Shown here: positions 38,153 through 45,077 of the stretch, one piece after another | Numbering within the stretch: position 1 is the first letter of the stretch | Layout: each line of letters starts with the position of its first letter | Assembly (NCBI RefSeq): GCF_030128875.1 | Contig: NZ_CP124620.1 | Location: 434,001 to 498,000 of the forward strand | Reading direction: 5' to 3' | DNA: 64,000 nucleotides | Origin: Stenotrophomonas sp. BIO128-Bstrain | GTDB taxonomy: Bacteria > Pseudomonadota > Gammaproteobacteria > Xanthomonadales > Xanthomonadaceae | Made by a program: the position numbers and the translations under genes | Notes under the pieces: model-generated | Told to the model about the DNA's origin: nothing | Seen by the model: the letters and a program-made list of their open reading frames with translations, nothing else | Database searches by the model: none

Positions 38153-40768
38153 ATGAATACTCAGTACCGCAAGAACCTCCCCGGCACCGCGCTGGACTAT
38201 TTCGATACCCGTGCCGCGGTCGATGCGATCCAGCCCGGTGCCTATGCCACGCTGCCGTATACCTCGCGCGTGCTGGCCGAAAACCTGGTGCGCCGCTGCG
38301 ACCCGGCCACGCTGGAGGCCTCGCTGCGCCAGCTGATCGAGCGCCGCCAGGACCTGGATTTCCCGTGGTTCCCGGCGCGCGTGGTGTGCCATGACATTCT
38401 CGGCCAGACCGCCCTGGTCGATCTGGCCGGCCTGCGCGATGCCATCGCCGATGCCGGCGGTGACCCGGCGCAGATCAACCCGGTGGTGCCGACCCAGCTG
38501 ATCGTGGATCACTCGCTGGCGGTGGAATTCCCGGGCTTCGACAAGGCCGCGTTCGAGAAGAACCGCGCCGTCGAAGACCGCCGCAATGAAGACCGGTTCC
38601 ACTTCATCAACTGGACCAAGAAGGCGTTCAAGAACGTCGACGTGATTCCGCCAGGCAACGGGATCATGCATCAGATCAATCTGGAGAAAATGTCGCCGGT
38701 CGTGCAGGTGCGCGACGGGGTGGCCTTCCCCGATACCTGCGTGGGCACCGACAGCCACACCCCGCACGTGGACGCGCTGGGCGTGATCGCGATCGGCGTG
38801 GGCGGCCTGGAAGCGGAGAGCGTGATGCTCGGCCGTGCCTCGTGGATGCGCCTGCCCGACATCATCGGCGTGGAACTCACCGGTCGCCCGCAGCCGGGCA
38901 TCACCTGCACCGACGTGGTGCTGGCGCTGACCGAGTTCCTGCGCAAGGAGCGCGTGGTCGGTGCGTGGATCGAGTTCTACGGCGAGGGCGCCAACGCGCT
39001 GACCATCGGCGACCGCGCCACCATTTCCAACATGACGCCGGAGTTCGGCGCCACCGCGGCGATGTTCTACATCGACCAGCAGACCCTGGATTACCTGCGC
39101 CTGACCGGCCGCGAGGACGACCAGGTCGCACTCGTGGAAACCTACGCCAAGGCCACCGGCCTGTGGGCCGATGATCTGGTCACCGCGCAGTACGAGCGCG
39201 TGCTGCAGTTCGACCTGTCCAGCGTGGTGCGCAACATGGCCGGCCCGTCGAACCCGCACAAGCGTGTGGCGACCACCGACCTGGCCGCGCGCGGCATCGC
39301 CGACGAAGGCAAGCTGGCCTCGGGCAAGCAGGAACAGGCCGATGGCCTGATGCCCGATGGCGCCGTGATCATCGCCGCGATCACCAGCTGCACCAACACC
39401 AGCAACCCGCGCAACGTCATCTCCGCCGCCTTGCTGGCCCGCAATTCCAACCGCGCCGGGCTGACCCGCAAGCCGTGGGTGAAAAGCTCGCTGGCGCCCG
39501 GTTCCAAGGCCGTGCAGCTGTACCTGGAAGAAGCCGGCCTGCTGACCGAACTGGAGCAGATGGGCTTTGGCATCGTGGCCTTCGCCTGCACCACCTGCAA
39601 CGGCATGAGCGGCGCGCTGGACCCGAAGATCCAGCAGGAAGTGATCGACCGCGACCTGTATGCCACCGCCGTGCTTTCGGGCAACCGCAACTTCGACGGC
39701 CGCATCCATCCGTACGCCAAGCAGGCGTTTCTGGCCTCGCCGCCGCTGGTGGTGGCGTATGCGATCGCCGGTACGGTGCGCTTCGATATCGAAAAGGACG
39801 CGCTCGGCCACGATGCCGATGGCAACCCGATCACGCTGAAGGACCTGTGGCCGAGCGATGCCGAGATCGATGCGGTGGTCAAGGCCTGCGTCAAGCCGGA
39901 GCAGTTCCGCAAGGTCTACGACCCGATGTTCACTTTCAAGGTGGAACATGGCGCACCGATCAGCCCGCTGTACGACTGGCGCCCGCAGAGCACCTACATC
40001 CGTCGCCCGCCGTACTGGGAAGGCGCGCTGGCCGGTGCTCGCAGCCTGACCGGCATGCGCCCGCTGGCGGTGCTGGGCGACAACATCACGACAGACCATC
40101 TGTCGCCTTCCAACGCGATCATGGCCAGCAGCGCGGCCGGTGAGTACCTGGCCAAGATGGGCCTGCCCGAGGAAGACTTCAATTCCTATGCGACCCACCG
40201 TGGCGACCATCTCACCGCGCAGCGTGCGACGTTCGCCAACCCGAAGCTGATCAACGAAATGGCCGTGGTTGATGGCCAGGTCAAGCAGGGGTCGCTGGCG
40301 CGCGTGGAGCCGGAAGGCGAGGTCACCCGCATGTGGGAAGCGATCGAAACCTACATGGACCGCAAGCAGCCGCTGATCATCATCGCCGGTGCCGACTACG
40401 GCCAGGGCAGCTCGCGTGACTGGGCCGCCAAGGGCGTGCGCCTGGCCGGTGTGGAAGCGATCGCGGCCGAAGGCTTCGAGCGCATCCACCGCACCAACCT
40501 GATCGGCATGGGCGTGCTGCCGCTGGAGTTCAAGGAAGGCGTGAACCGCAAGACGCTGGGCATCGACGGCACCGAGACCTTCGACGTGCTCGGCGAGCGT
40601 GTGCCGCGTGCTGAGCTGACCCTGGTCATTCATCGCCGCAACGGTGAACAGCTGCGGGTGCCGGTCACCTGCCGCCTGGATACCGCTGAAGAGGTCTCGA
40701 TCTACGAGGCGGGCGGCGTGCTGCAGCGGTTCGCCCAGGACTTCCTGGAATCGGCGCAGGTGATGTGA
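38153..40768 (+). CDS. acnD: Fe/S-dependent 2-methylcitrate dehydratase AcnD
   Basis: An 871-residue aconitase-family protein. The three cluster cysteines are visible, one in 'ITSCTNTSNP' and two in 'ACTTCNG'. 'GTDSHTPH' and the C-terminal 'GADYGQGSSRDWAAKG' are also complete. Length, the PrpF gene in the same operon and the YRK-N-L-P-G-T start place it in AcnD, not AcnA. AcnD dehydrates 2-methylcitrate to a 2-methylaconitate isomer that PrpF converts further. The start at 38153 follows a 139-bp spacer with a hairpin. The operon also has prpD, which catalyses an overlapping step. Confidence 0.94.
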   Translation: MNTQYRKNLPGTALDYFDTRAAVDAIQPGAYATLPYTSRVLAENLVRRCDPATLEASLRQLIERRQDLDFPWFPARVVCHDILGQTALVDLAGLRDAIADAGGDPAQINPVVPTQLIVDHSLAVEFPGFDKAAFEKNRAVEDRRNEDRFHFINWTKKAFKNVDVIPPGNGIMHQINLEKMSPVVQVRDGVAFPDTCVGTDSHTPHVDALGVIAIGVGGLEAESVMLGRASWMRLPDIIGVELTGRPQPGITCTDVVLALTEFLRKERVVGAWIEFYGEGANALTIGDRATISNMTPEFGATAAMFYIDQQTLDYLRLTGREDDQVALVETYAKATGLWADDLVTAQYERVLQFDLSSVVRNMAGPSNPHKRVATTDLAARGIADEGKLASGKQEQADGLMPDGAVIIAAITSCTNTSNPRNVISAALLARNSNRAGLTRKPWVKSSLAPGSKAVQLYLEEAGLLTELEQMGFGIVAFACTTCNGMSGALDPKIQQEVIDRDLYATAVLSGNRNFDGRIHPYAKQAFLASPPLVVAYAIAGTVRFDIEKDALGHDADGNPITLKDLWPSDAEIDAVVKACVKPEQFRKVYDPMFTFKVEHGAPISPLYDWRPQSTYIRRPPYWEGALAGARSLTGMRPLAVLGDNITTDHLSPSNAIMASSAAGEYLAKMGLPEEDFNSYATHRGDHLTAQRATFANPKLINEMAVVDGQVKQGSLARVEPEGEVTRMWEAIETYMDRKQPLIIIAGADYGQGSSRDWAAKGVRLAGVEAIAAEGFERIHRTNLIGMGVLPLEFKEGVNRKTLGIDGTETFDVLGERVPRAELTLVIHRRNGEQLRVPVTCRLDTAEEVSIYEAGGVLQRFAQDFLESAQVM

Positions 40769-40774
40769 CGGTAT

Positions 40775-40805
40775 GCCAGGCCCGCCCGCGAGGTGCGGGC
40801 CTGGC
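40775..40805 (+). promoter_or_regulatory. Strong GC-rich hairpin just after acnD
   Basis: GCCAGGCCCGC (40775-40785) pairs perfectly with GCGGGCCTGGC (40795-40805) around a 9-base loop, six bases after the acnD stop codon. No T tract follows, so a rho-independent terminator is unlikely. An mRNA-stabilising or processing hairpin that separates prpBC-acnD from the downstream genes is a better guess. Confidence 0.55.
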
Positions 40806-40865
40806 GCGTCGCTGGCATGGGGCCATCGGCGCGTAGGTTCCACAATAACCGGGACAGGCGGCGAC

Positions 40866-41582
40866 ATGTTTTACACCGTGGCGGGCGCGATCAATACCGC
40901 CTTCATCCTGCTGAGCCTGGTGGGTGTGTGGGCCCAGCTGCGCAAGGTGTGGCAGCGCCGCGCGAGCGCGACGGCGGGCGCAGTCGCCACCGATATCCTG
41001 TCGCTCAACCAGTTCACGGTCGGTTTCCTCGCCTACCTGTCGTTCTTCGTCTACGGCTACAGCATCCAGCCGTTCAACCACTTCATCGTGTGGCCGCGCC
41101 TGCTTGCCTCGGTGCTTATGTTGCTGATCCTGAGAGAGATCTGGACGGACCGGCGCAGCCGCGCTGCGACCGCCAGCCTTGTCGTGGCGTGCGTGGCGCT
41201 GTTGTGCGCACTGCTGGGCCTGGTGTGGGGGCAGCGTCACGTGGATGAGGGCCGCGTGCTCGCATCGGCGATGATCGTGGCCGTTACCGCGCTGCTGGCC
41301 CAGGGCTATGCGCACCAGATCCTGCTGATCTGGCGCTCCGGCCGCACGGGCGCGGTGTCGCTGCGGATGAGCCAGCTGATCCTGCTGATGGACATCTCCA
41401 CCATCGTGTTCGCCTTCGCCATGGGCCTGCGTCTGGGCTGGCCGTTGCTGCTGCTGGCCGTGGTCAGCGGGAGCACCAAGCTGATCATCCTGTGGCTGTT
41501 CCGCTGGGAGCGTCGTAGCGCGTTGGCCGAAACAGCGAAGCGGCGGGATGAACGAGGCGGAGTTGCGATCAATGAGATGTAG
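40866..41582 (+). CDS. Multi-pass membrane protein, PQ-loop/SWEET-like
   Basis: A 238-residue integral membrane protein with about seven hydrophobic helices and a basic C-terminal tail. Two segments resemble PQ-loop repeats: 'GVWAQLRKVWQRRASATAGAVATDILSLNQ' and, after helix 4, 'AHQILLIWRSGRTGAVSLRMSQ', each a Q-x-x-K/I-W phrase followed by a short loop and S-L. PQ-loop proteins move sugars or amino acids, but this family resemblance is by eye and weak. It lies inside the prp operon, 97 bp after acnD on the same strand, and is not a known part of propionate catabolism. Confidence 0.6.
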   Translation: MFYTVAGAINTAFILLSLVGVWAQLRKVWQRRASATAGAVATDILSLNQFTVGFLAYLSFFVYGYSIQPFNHFIVWPRLLASVLMLLILREIWTDRRSRAATASLVVACVALLCALLGLVWGQRHVDEGRVLASAMIVAVTALLAQGYAHQILLIWRSGRTGAVSLRMSQLILLMDISTIVFAFAMGLRLGWPLLLLAVVSGSTKLIILWLFRWERRSALAETAKRRDERGGVAINEM

Positions 41583-41595
41583 GTGCACACTTTTA

Positions 41596-41610
41596 TGGCA
41601 AAAATTGCCA
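41596..41610. promoter_or_regulatory. Probable ParD autoregulation operator
   Basis: TGGCAA-AAA-TTGCCA is a perfect inverted repeat 13 bp before the antitoxin start, in a locally AT-rich stretch. Ribbon-helix-helix antitoxins usually bind such a palindrome over their own promoter. It implies the toxin-antitoxin pair has a promoter separate from the prp operon. Confidence 0.6.
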
Positions 41611-41623
41611 AAGAGGTCTGATC

Positions 41624-41881
41624 ATGGCCACGATGAACATCTCGCTCACCGATCCGCTCAAGCAGTTTGTCGATGAGGAAGTCAGCCAGGGGGGGTACTC
41701 CAGTACGTCCGACTACGTGCGCGACCTGATCCGCCAGCGCCAGCGGCAAAAGGCCGAAGAGCTGCTGCGCAGGTTGATTGCGGAGGGCTTGGCGTCTGGC
41801 CCAAGTGCCCCGGTCACCTCGGCAACTTTCGAGCGGATGCGCCGTGACCTGGCAGAGCGGTTGGACCGTGAAGCGGATTGA
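41624..41881 (+). CDS. parD: ParD-family antitoxin
   Basis: An 85-residue protein with an N-terminal ribbon-helix-helix fold ('MNISLTDPLKQFVDEEVSQGGYSSTSDYVRDLIRQRQ') typical of CopG/ParD antitoxins, then a charged C-terminal helix that would bind the toxin. It should neutralise the partner ParE and repress the pair's own promoter through the palindrome upstream. The toxin gene starts 14 bp before its stop. It is unusual that the pair lies between acnD and prpF of a catabolic operon. Confidence 0.9.
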   Translation: MATMNISLTDPLKQFVDEEVSQGGYSSTSDYVRDLIRQRQRQKAEELLRRLIAEGLASGPSAPVTSATFERMRRDLAERLDREAD

Positions 41882-42278
41882 GTGGCGGCCACGCGCGGAA
41901 CAGGACGTGGCCGACGCTGCGCTCTGGTTCGCGCGTCAGGGAGGGTTGGCGCTGGGCGAACGGTTCATCGCGACGGTGGATGCCACACTGCTGCGGAACG
42001 CGGCATTTCCTGGGTCAGGGTCCGCTCGGCACGCTTGGGTCAGCGATGACCTGCCGGTCCCACTGCGATTCGTGATCTTGCCCATCTTTGATCGCTATTT
42101 GGTCTATTACCTTGACCTTCCGGACCGCGTTGACATCCTTCGCGTCTGGGATACCTCGCGCGGGCTCGATGCATTGATGGATCAGACGCCATCACCGTCC
42201 TCCGGTGCACGCAGCGCCATTCAAGCGGATGACGCATCCGCTCGTCCCCATCCATCCTGCACGGACATGATTTCATGA
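41868..42278 (+). CDS. parE: ParE/RelE-family toxin with C-terminal extension into prpF
   Basis: A 136-residue protein beginning at a GTG (41868) within the end of parD. Residues 1-104 show the ParE/RelE fold: 'EWRPRAEQDVADAALWFARQGG..LGERFIATVDATL', 'FPGSGS', 'FVILPIFDRYLVYYLDLPDRVDILRVWDTSR'. ParE toxins poison DNA gyrase; RelE relatives cut mRNA, and the target cannot be told here. Family members end near 100 residues; this one continues for about 32 more (105-136, rich in Ser, Ala, Asp) and its TGA overlaps the prpF ATG (ATGA). The tail looks like translated spacer joining the toxin frame to prpF, possibly coupling their translation. Confidence 0.8.
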   Translation: MKRIEWRPRAEQDVADAALWFARQGGLALGERFIATVDATLLRNAAFPGSGSARHAWVSDDLPVPLRFVILPIFDRYLVYYLDLPDRVDILRVWDTSRGLDALMDQTPSPSSGARSAIQADDASARPHPSCTDMIS

Positions 42279-43465
42279 CCCATCTCCCCCAGCTCCGCAT
42301 CCCTGCCACCTACCTGCGCGGCGGCACCAGCAAGGGCGTGTTCTTCAAGCTGACCGATCTGCCTGCCGCGGCGCAGGTGCCGGGACCCGCCCGCGATGCG
42401 CTGCTGATGCGCGTGATCGGCTCGCCCGATCCGTATGCCAAACACACCGATGGCATGGGCGGCGCGACCTCCAGCACCAGCAAGTGCGTGATCATTTCCG
42501 CGCCGTCGGTGCCGGATCACGACGTGGACTACCTGTACGGCCAGGTCTCGATCGAGACCGCCTTCGTGGACTGGAGCGGCAACTGCGGCAACCTCAGCAC
42601 CGCGGTCGGCCCGTTCGCGATCAGCAACGGACTGATTGACCCGGCCCGGATCCCGCACAACGGTTTGTGCACCGTGCGGATCTGGCAGGCCAATATCGGC
42701 AAGACCATCCTGGCGCATGTGCCGATCGTGGACGGCCAGGTGCAGGAGGATGGCGATTTCGAGTTGGACGGGGTGACCTTCCCGGCGGCGGAGATCCAGC
42801 TGGAGTTCCTCGACCCGTCCGATGATGGCGACGGCGAGGGCGGGTCGATGTTCCCGACCGGCAATCTGGTCGACACGCTCGACGTGCCCGGCGTGGGCAG
42901 CTTCCAGGTGACGATGATCACCGCCGGCATTCCCACCATCTTCCTCAACGCAGCCGACCTGGGCTACACCGGCACCGAACTGCAGCCGGCGATCAACGAG
43001 GACAAGGCCGCACTGGCCCGCTTCGAGGCGATCCGCGCGCACGGCGCGGTGCGCATGGGGCTGATCGAGACCATCGAGCAGGCCGCGACCCGCCAGCACA
43101 CGCCGAAGGTCGCGTTCGTCGCCCCGGCGCAGGACTACGTGTCTTCCAGCGGCAAGCAGATCGCGGCCGGTGATATCGATCTGCACGCACGCGCGCTGTC
43201 CATGGGCAAGTTGCACCACGCGATGATGGGCACTGCCGCAGTCGCCATCGGCACTGCCGCCGCGATCCCGGGCACCCTGGTGAACCTGGCCGCCGGGGGC
43301 GGCGAGCGCGAATCGGTGAGCTTCGGTCATCCCTCCGGCACCTTGCGCGTGGGCGCGCAGGCGGCCCTCGTTGACGGTCAGTGGGCGGTCACCAAGGCCA
43401 TCATGAGCCGCAGTGCCCGCGTGTTGATGGACGGTGCCGTACGGGTGCCCGCGACGACCTTGTAA
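42275..43465 (+). CDS. prpF: 2-methylaconitate cis-trans isomerase PrpF
   Basis: A 396-residue member of the PrpF/diaminopimelate-epimerase fold family. Landmarks: 'P.TYLRGGTSKGVFF' at the start, 'GMGGATSSTSKCVI', 'DWSGNCGNLSTAVGPFAI' with its active-site Cys, and 'HPSGTLRVGA' near the end. It isomerises the trans-2-methylaconitate made by AcnD to the cis form used by aconitase B. The ATG overlaps the stop of the toxin-like frame, and no strong ribosome site is visible, so it may depend on translation of the upstream frame. It is followed by prpD after 20 bp. Confidence 0.94.
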   Translation: MTHLPQLRIPATYLRGGTSKGVFFKLTDLPAAAQVPGPARDALLMRVIGSPDPYAKHTDGMGGATSSTSKCVIISAPSVPDHDVDYLYGQVSIETAFVDWSGNCGNLSTAVGPFAISNGLIDPARIPHNGLCTVRIWQANIGKTILAHVPIVDGQVQEDGDFELDGVTFPAAEIQLEFLDPSDDGDGEGGSMFPTGNLVDTLDVPGVGSFQVTMITAGIPTIFLNAADLGYTGTELQPAINEDKAALARFEAIRAHGAVRMGLIETIEQAATRQHTPKVAFVAPAQDYVSSSGKQIAAGDIDLHARALSMGKLHHAMMGTAAVAIGTAAAIPGTLVNLAAGGGERESVSFGHPSGTLRVGAQAALVDGQWAVTKAIMSRSARVLMDGAVRVPATTL

Positions 43466-43485
43466 CACCCAACAGGAGAATCACG

Positions 43486-44943
43486 ATGTCCGGTCATGAC
43501 AGCCACAGCAACCAGCGCCCACCATGGGACACGGTCCTGACCGACATCGTCGATTACGTTCGCGACTATCAGGTCAGCTCGCCGCTGGCGTATACCACCG
43601 CGCGGCACTGCCTGATCGATACGCTGGGCTGCGGGCTGGCCGCGCTCTCGTTCCCGGCCTGCAGCAAGCTGCTCGGGCCGGTGGTGCCGGGCATGCGCGT
43701 GATCAACGGGGCACGCGTGCCCGGCACCCGGTTCGAGCTCGACCCGGTGCAGGCGGCCTTCAACATCGGCGCGATGATTCGCTGGCTGGATTTCAACGAC
43801 ACCTGGCTGGCGGCGGAGTGGGGGCACCCCTCCGACAATCTCGGCGGCATCCTCGCCACGGCCGATTGGCTCAGCCGCAATGCCGAGGCGCTGCGGCGCG
43901 CCCCGCTGACCATGCGTGATGTGCTCGCCGCGATGGTCAAGGCGCATGAGATCCAGGGCTGCCTGGCGCTGGAGAACGCCTTCAACCGGGTCGGGCTGGA
44001 TCATGTGGTGCTGGTCAAGGTGGCCTCCACGGCGGTCGTGTCGCATATGCTCGGCCTGGATCGCGAGCGCATGCTCAATGCCGTGTCGCTGGCGTGGGTG
44101 GATGGGCAGTCGCTGCGCACGTACCGGCACGCGCCCAACACCGGCTCGCGCAAGAGCTGGGCGGCGGGCGACGCCACCAGCCGTGCGGTGCGCCTGTCGC
44201 TGATGGCCGCGGCCGGGGAGATGGGTTACCCCAGCGCGCTGACCGCGCCGACCTGGGGCTTCTATGATGTCTCCTTCGGCGGGCAGCCGTTCCGCTTCCA
44301 GCGGCCGTACGGCAGCTACGTGATGGAGAACGTGCTGTTCAAGATCAGCTATCCGGCCGAGTTCCATGGCCAGACCGCGGTCGAAGCGGCAATGGACGTG
44401 CATGCGCAGATGCGCGCCACCGGAAAACGCAGCGAGGACATCGCGCAGATCACCCTGCGCACCCAGCAGGCCTGCCTGCGCATCATCGACAAGCCCGGCC
44501 CGCTGCATAACCCGGCCGACCGCGACCACTGCGTGCAGTACATGGTGGCGATCGGGCTGATCTTCGGCCGGCTGGTCGCCGAGGACTATGAGGATGACGT
44601 CGCTGCCGATCCGCGCATCGATCCGCTGCGGGCGAAGATCACCTGCGTGGAAGACCCGCAGTTCACCGCCGACTACCTGGACCCGGACAAGCGCAGCATC
44701 GCCAACGCGCTGCACGTCACCTTCTCTGACGGCAGCACGGTGGACGCAGTGGTCGAGTACCCGCTGGGCCACGCCCGGCGCCGGGCCGAGGGCATCCCGC
44801 TGCTGGAGGACAAGTTCCGCCGGCACCTGGCCGGGGTGTTCCCGACCGTGCAGCAGCGCCAGATCCTCGAGGCCTCGCTGGACCCGGTCGCGCTGGAGGC
44901 AATGCCCGTCCACGAGTACGTGGACCTCTACCTCGCCACGTAG
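43486..44943 (+). CDS. prpD: 2-methylcitrate dehydratase PrpD
   Basis: A 485-residue MmgE/PrpD-family protein with 'DTLGCGLAAL', 'ARVPGTRFELDP..AAF..GAMIRWLDFNDTWLAAEWGHPSDNLG' and 'GWVDGQSLRTYRHAPNTGSRKSWAAGDA'-like segments (here AWVDGQ), all as in PrpD. It dehydrates 2-methylcitrate without an Fe/S cluster. AGGAGAA precedes the ATG. Having both PrpD and AcnD-PrpF in one operon means two routes for the same step. The TAG stop belongs to the GTAG of a repeat, which probably marks the end of the operon. Confidence 0.95.
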   Translation: MSGHDSHSNQRPPWDTVLTDIVDYVRDYQVSSPLAYTTARHCLIDTLGCGLAALSFPACSKLLGPVVPGMRVINGARVPGTRFELDPVQAAFNIGAMIRWLDFNDTWLAAEWGHPSDNLGGILATADWLSRNAEALRRAPLTMRDVLAAMVKAHEIQGCLALENAFNRVGLDHVVLVKVASTAVVSHMLGLDRERMLNAVSLAWVDGQSLRTYRHAPNTGSRKSWAAGDATSRAVRLSLMAAAGEMGYPSALTAPTWGFYDVSFGGQPFRFQRPYGSYVMENVLFKISYPAEFHGQTAVEAAMDVHAQMRATGKRSEDIAQITLRTQQACLRIIDKPGPLHNPADRDHCVQYMVAIGLIFGRLVAEDYEDDVAADPRIDPLRAKITCVEDPQFTADYLDPDKRSIANALHVTFSDGSTVDAVVEYPLGHARRRAEGIPLLEDKFRRHLAGVFPTVQQRQILEASLDPVALEAMPVHEYVDLYLAT

Positions 44944-44962
44944 AGCCGACCGTTGGTCGGCT
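44940..44962. repeat. GTAG repeat at the prpD stop codon
   Basis: GTAG (44940-44943) is followed by the palindrome AGCCGACCGTTGGTCGGCT (44944-44962). The TAG of the repeat is the stop codon of prpD, as at the glutaredoxin-like gene. It could serve as the 3' stabilising or terminating element of the prp message. Confidence 0.88.
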
Positions 44963-45077
44963 GCCGTCCGCCGCGCACCTGCCCGCCCACCATGACGCCC
45001 GCACTGGCAGGGCTCCCCGCCCTCCGGACGGACCGGGACGGCCCGTATACTGGCCGCCTTGTTCAAGGAGTGACGTC

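Noticed and set aside
38141..40867. A very long open frame (908 codons) antisense to acnD
   Set aside because: It is the mirror of a conserved aconitase gene in GC-rich DNA, where antisense frames stay open by codon bias; its protein is His/Arg/Gln-rich with no fold-like pattern.
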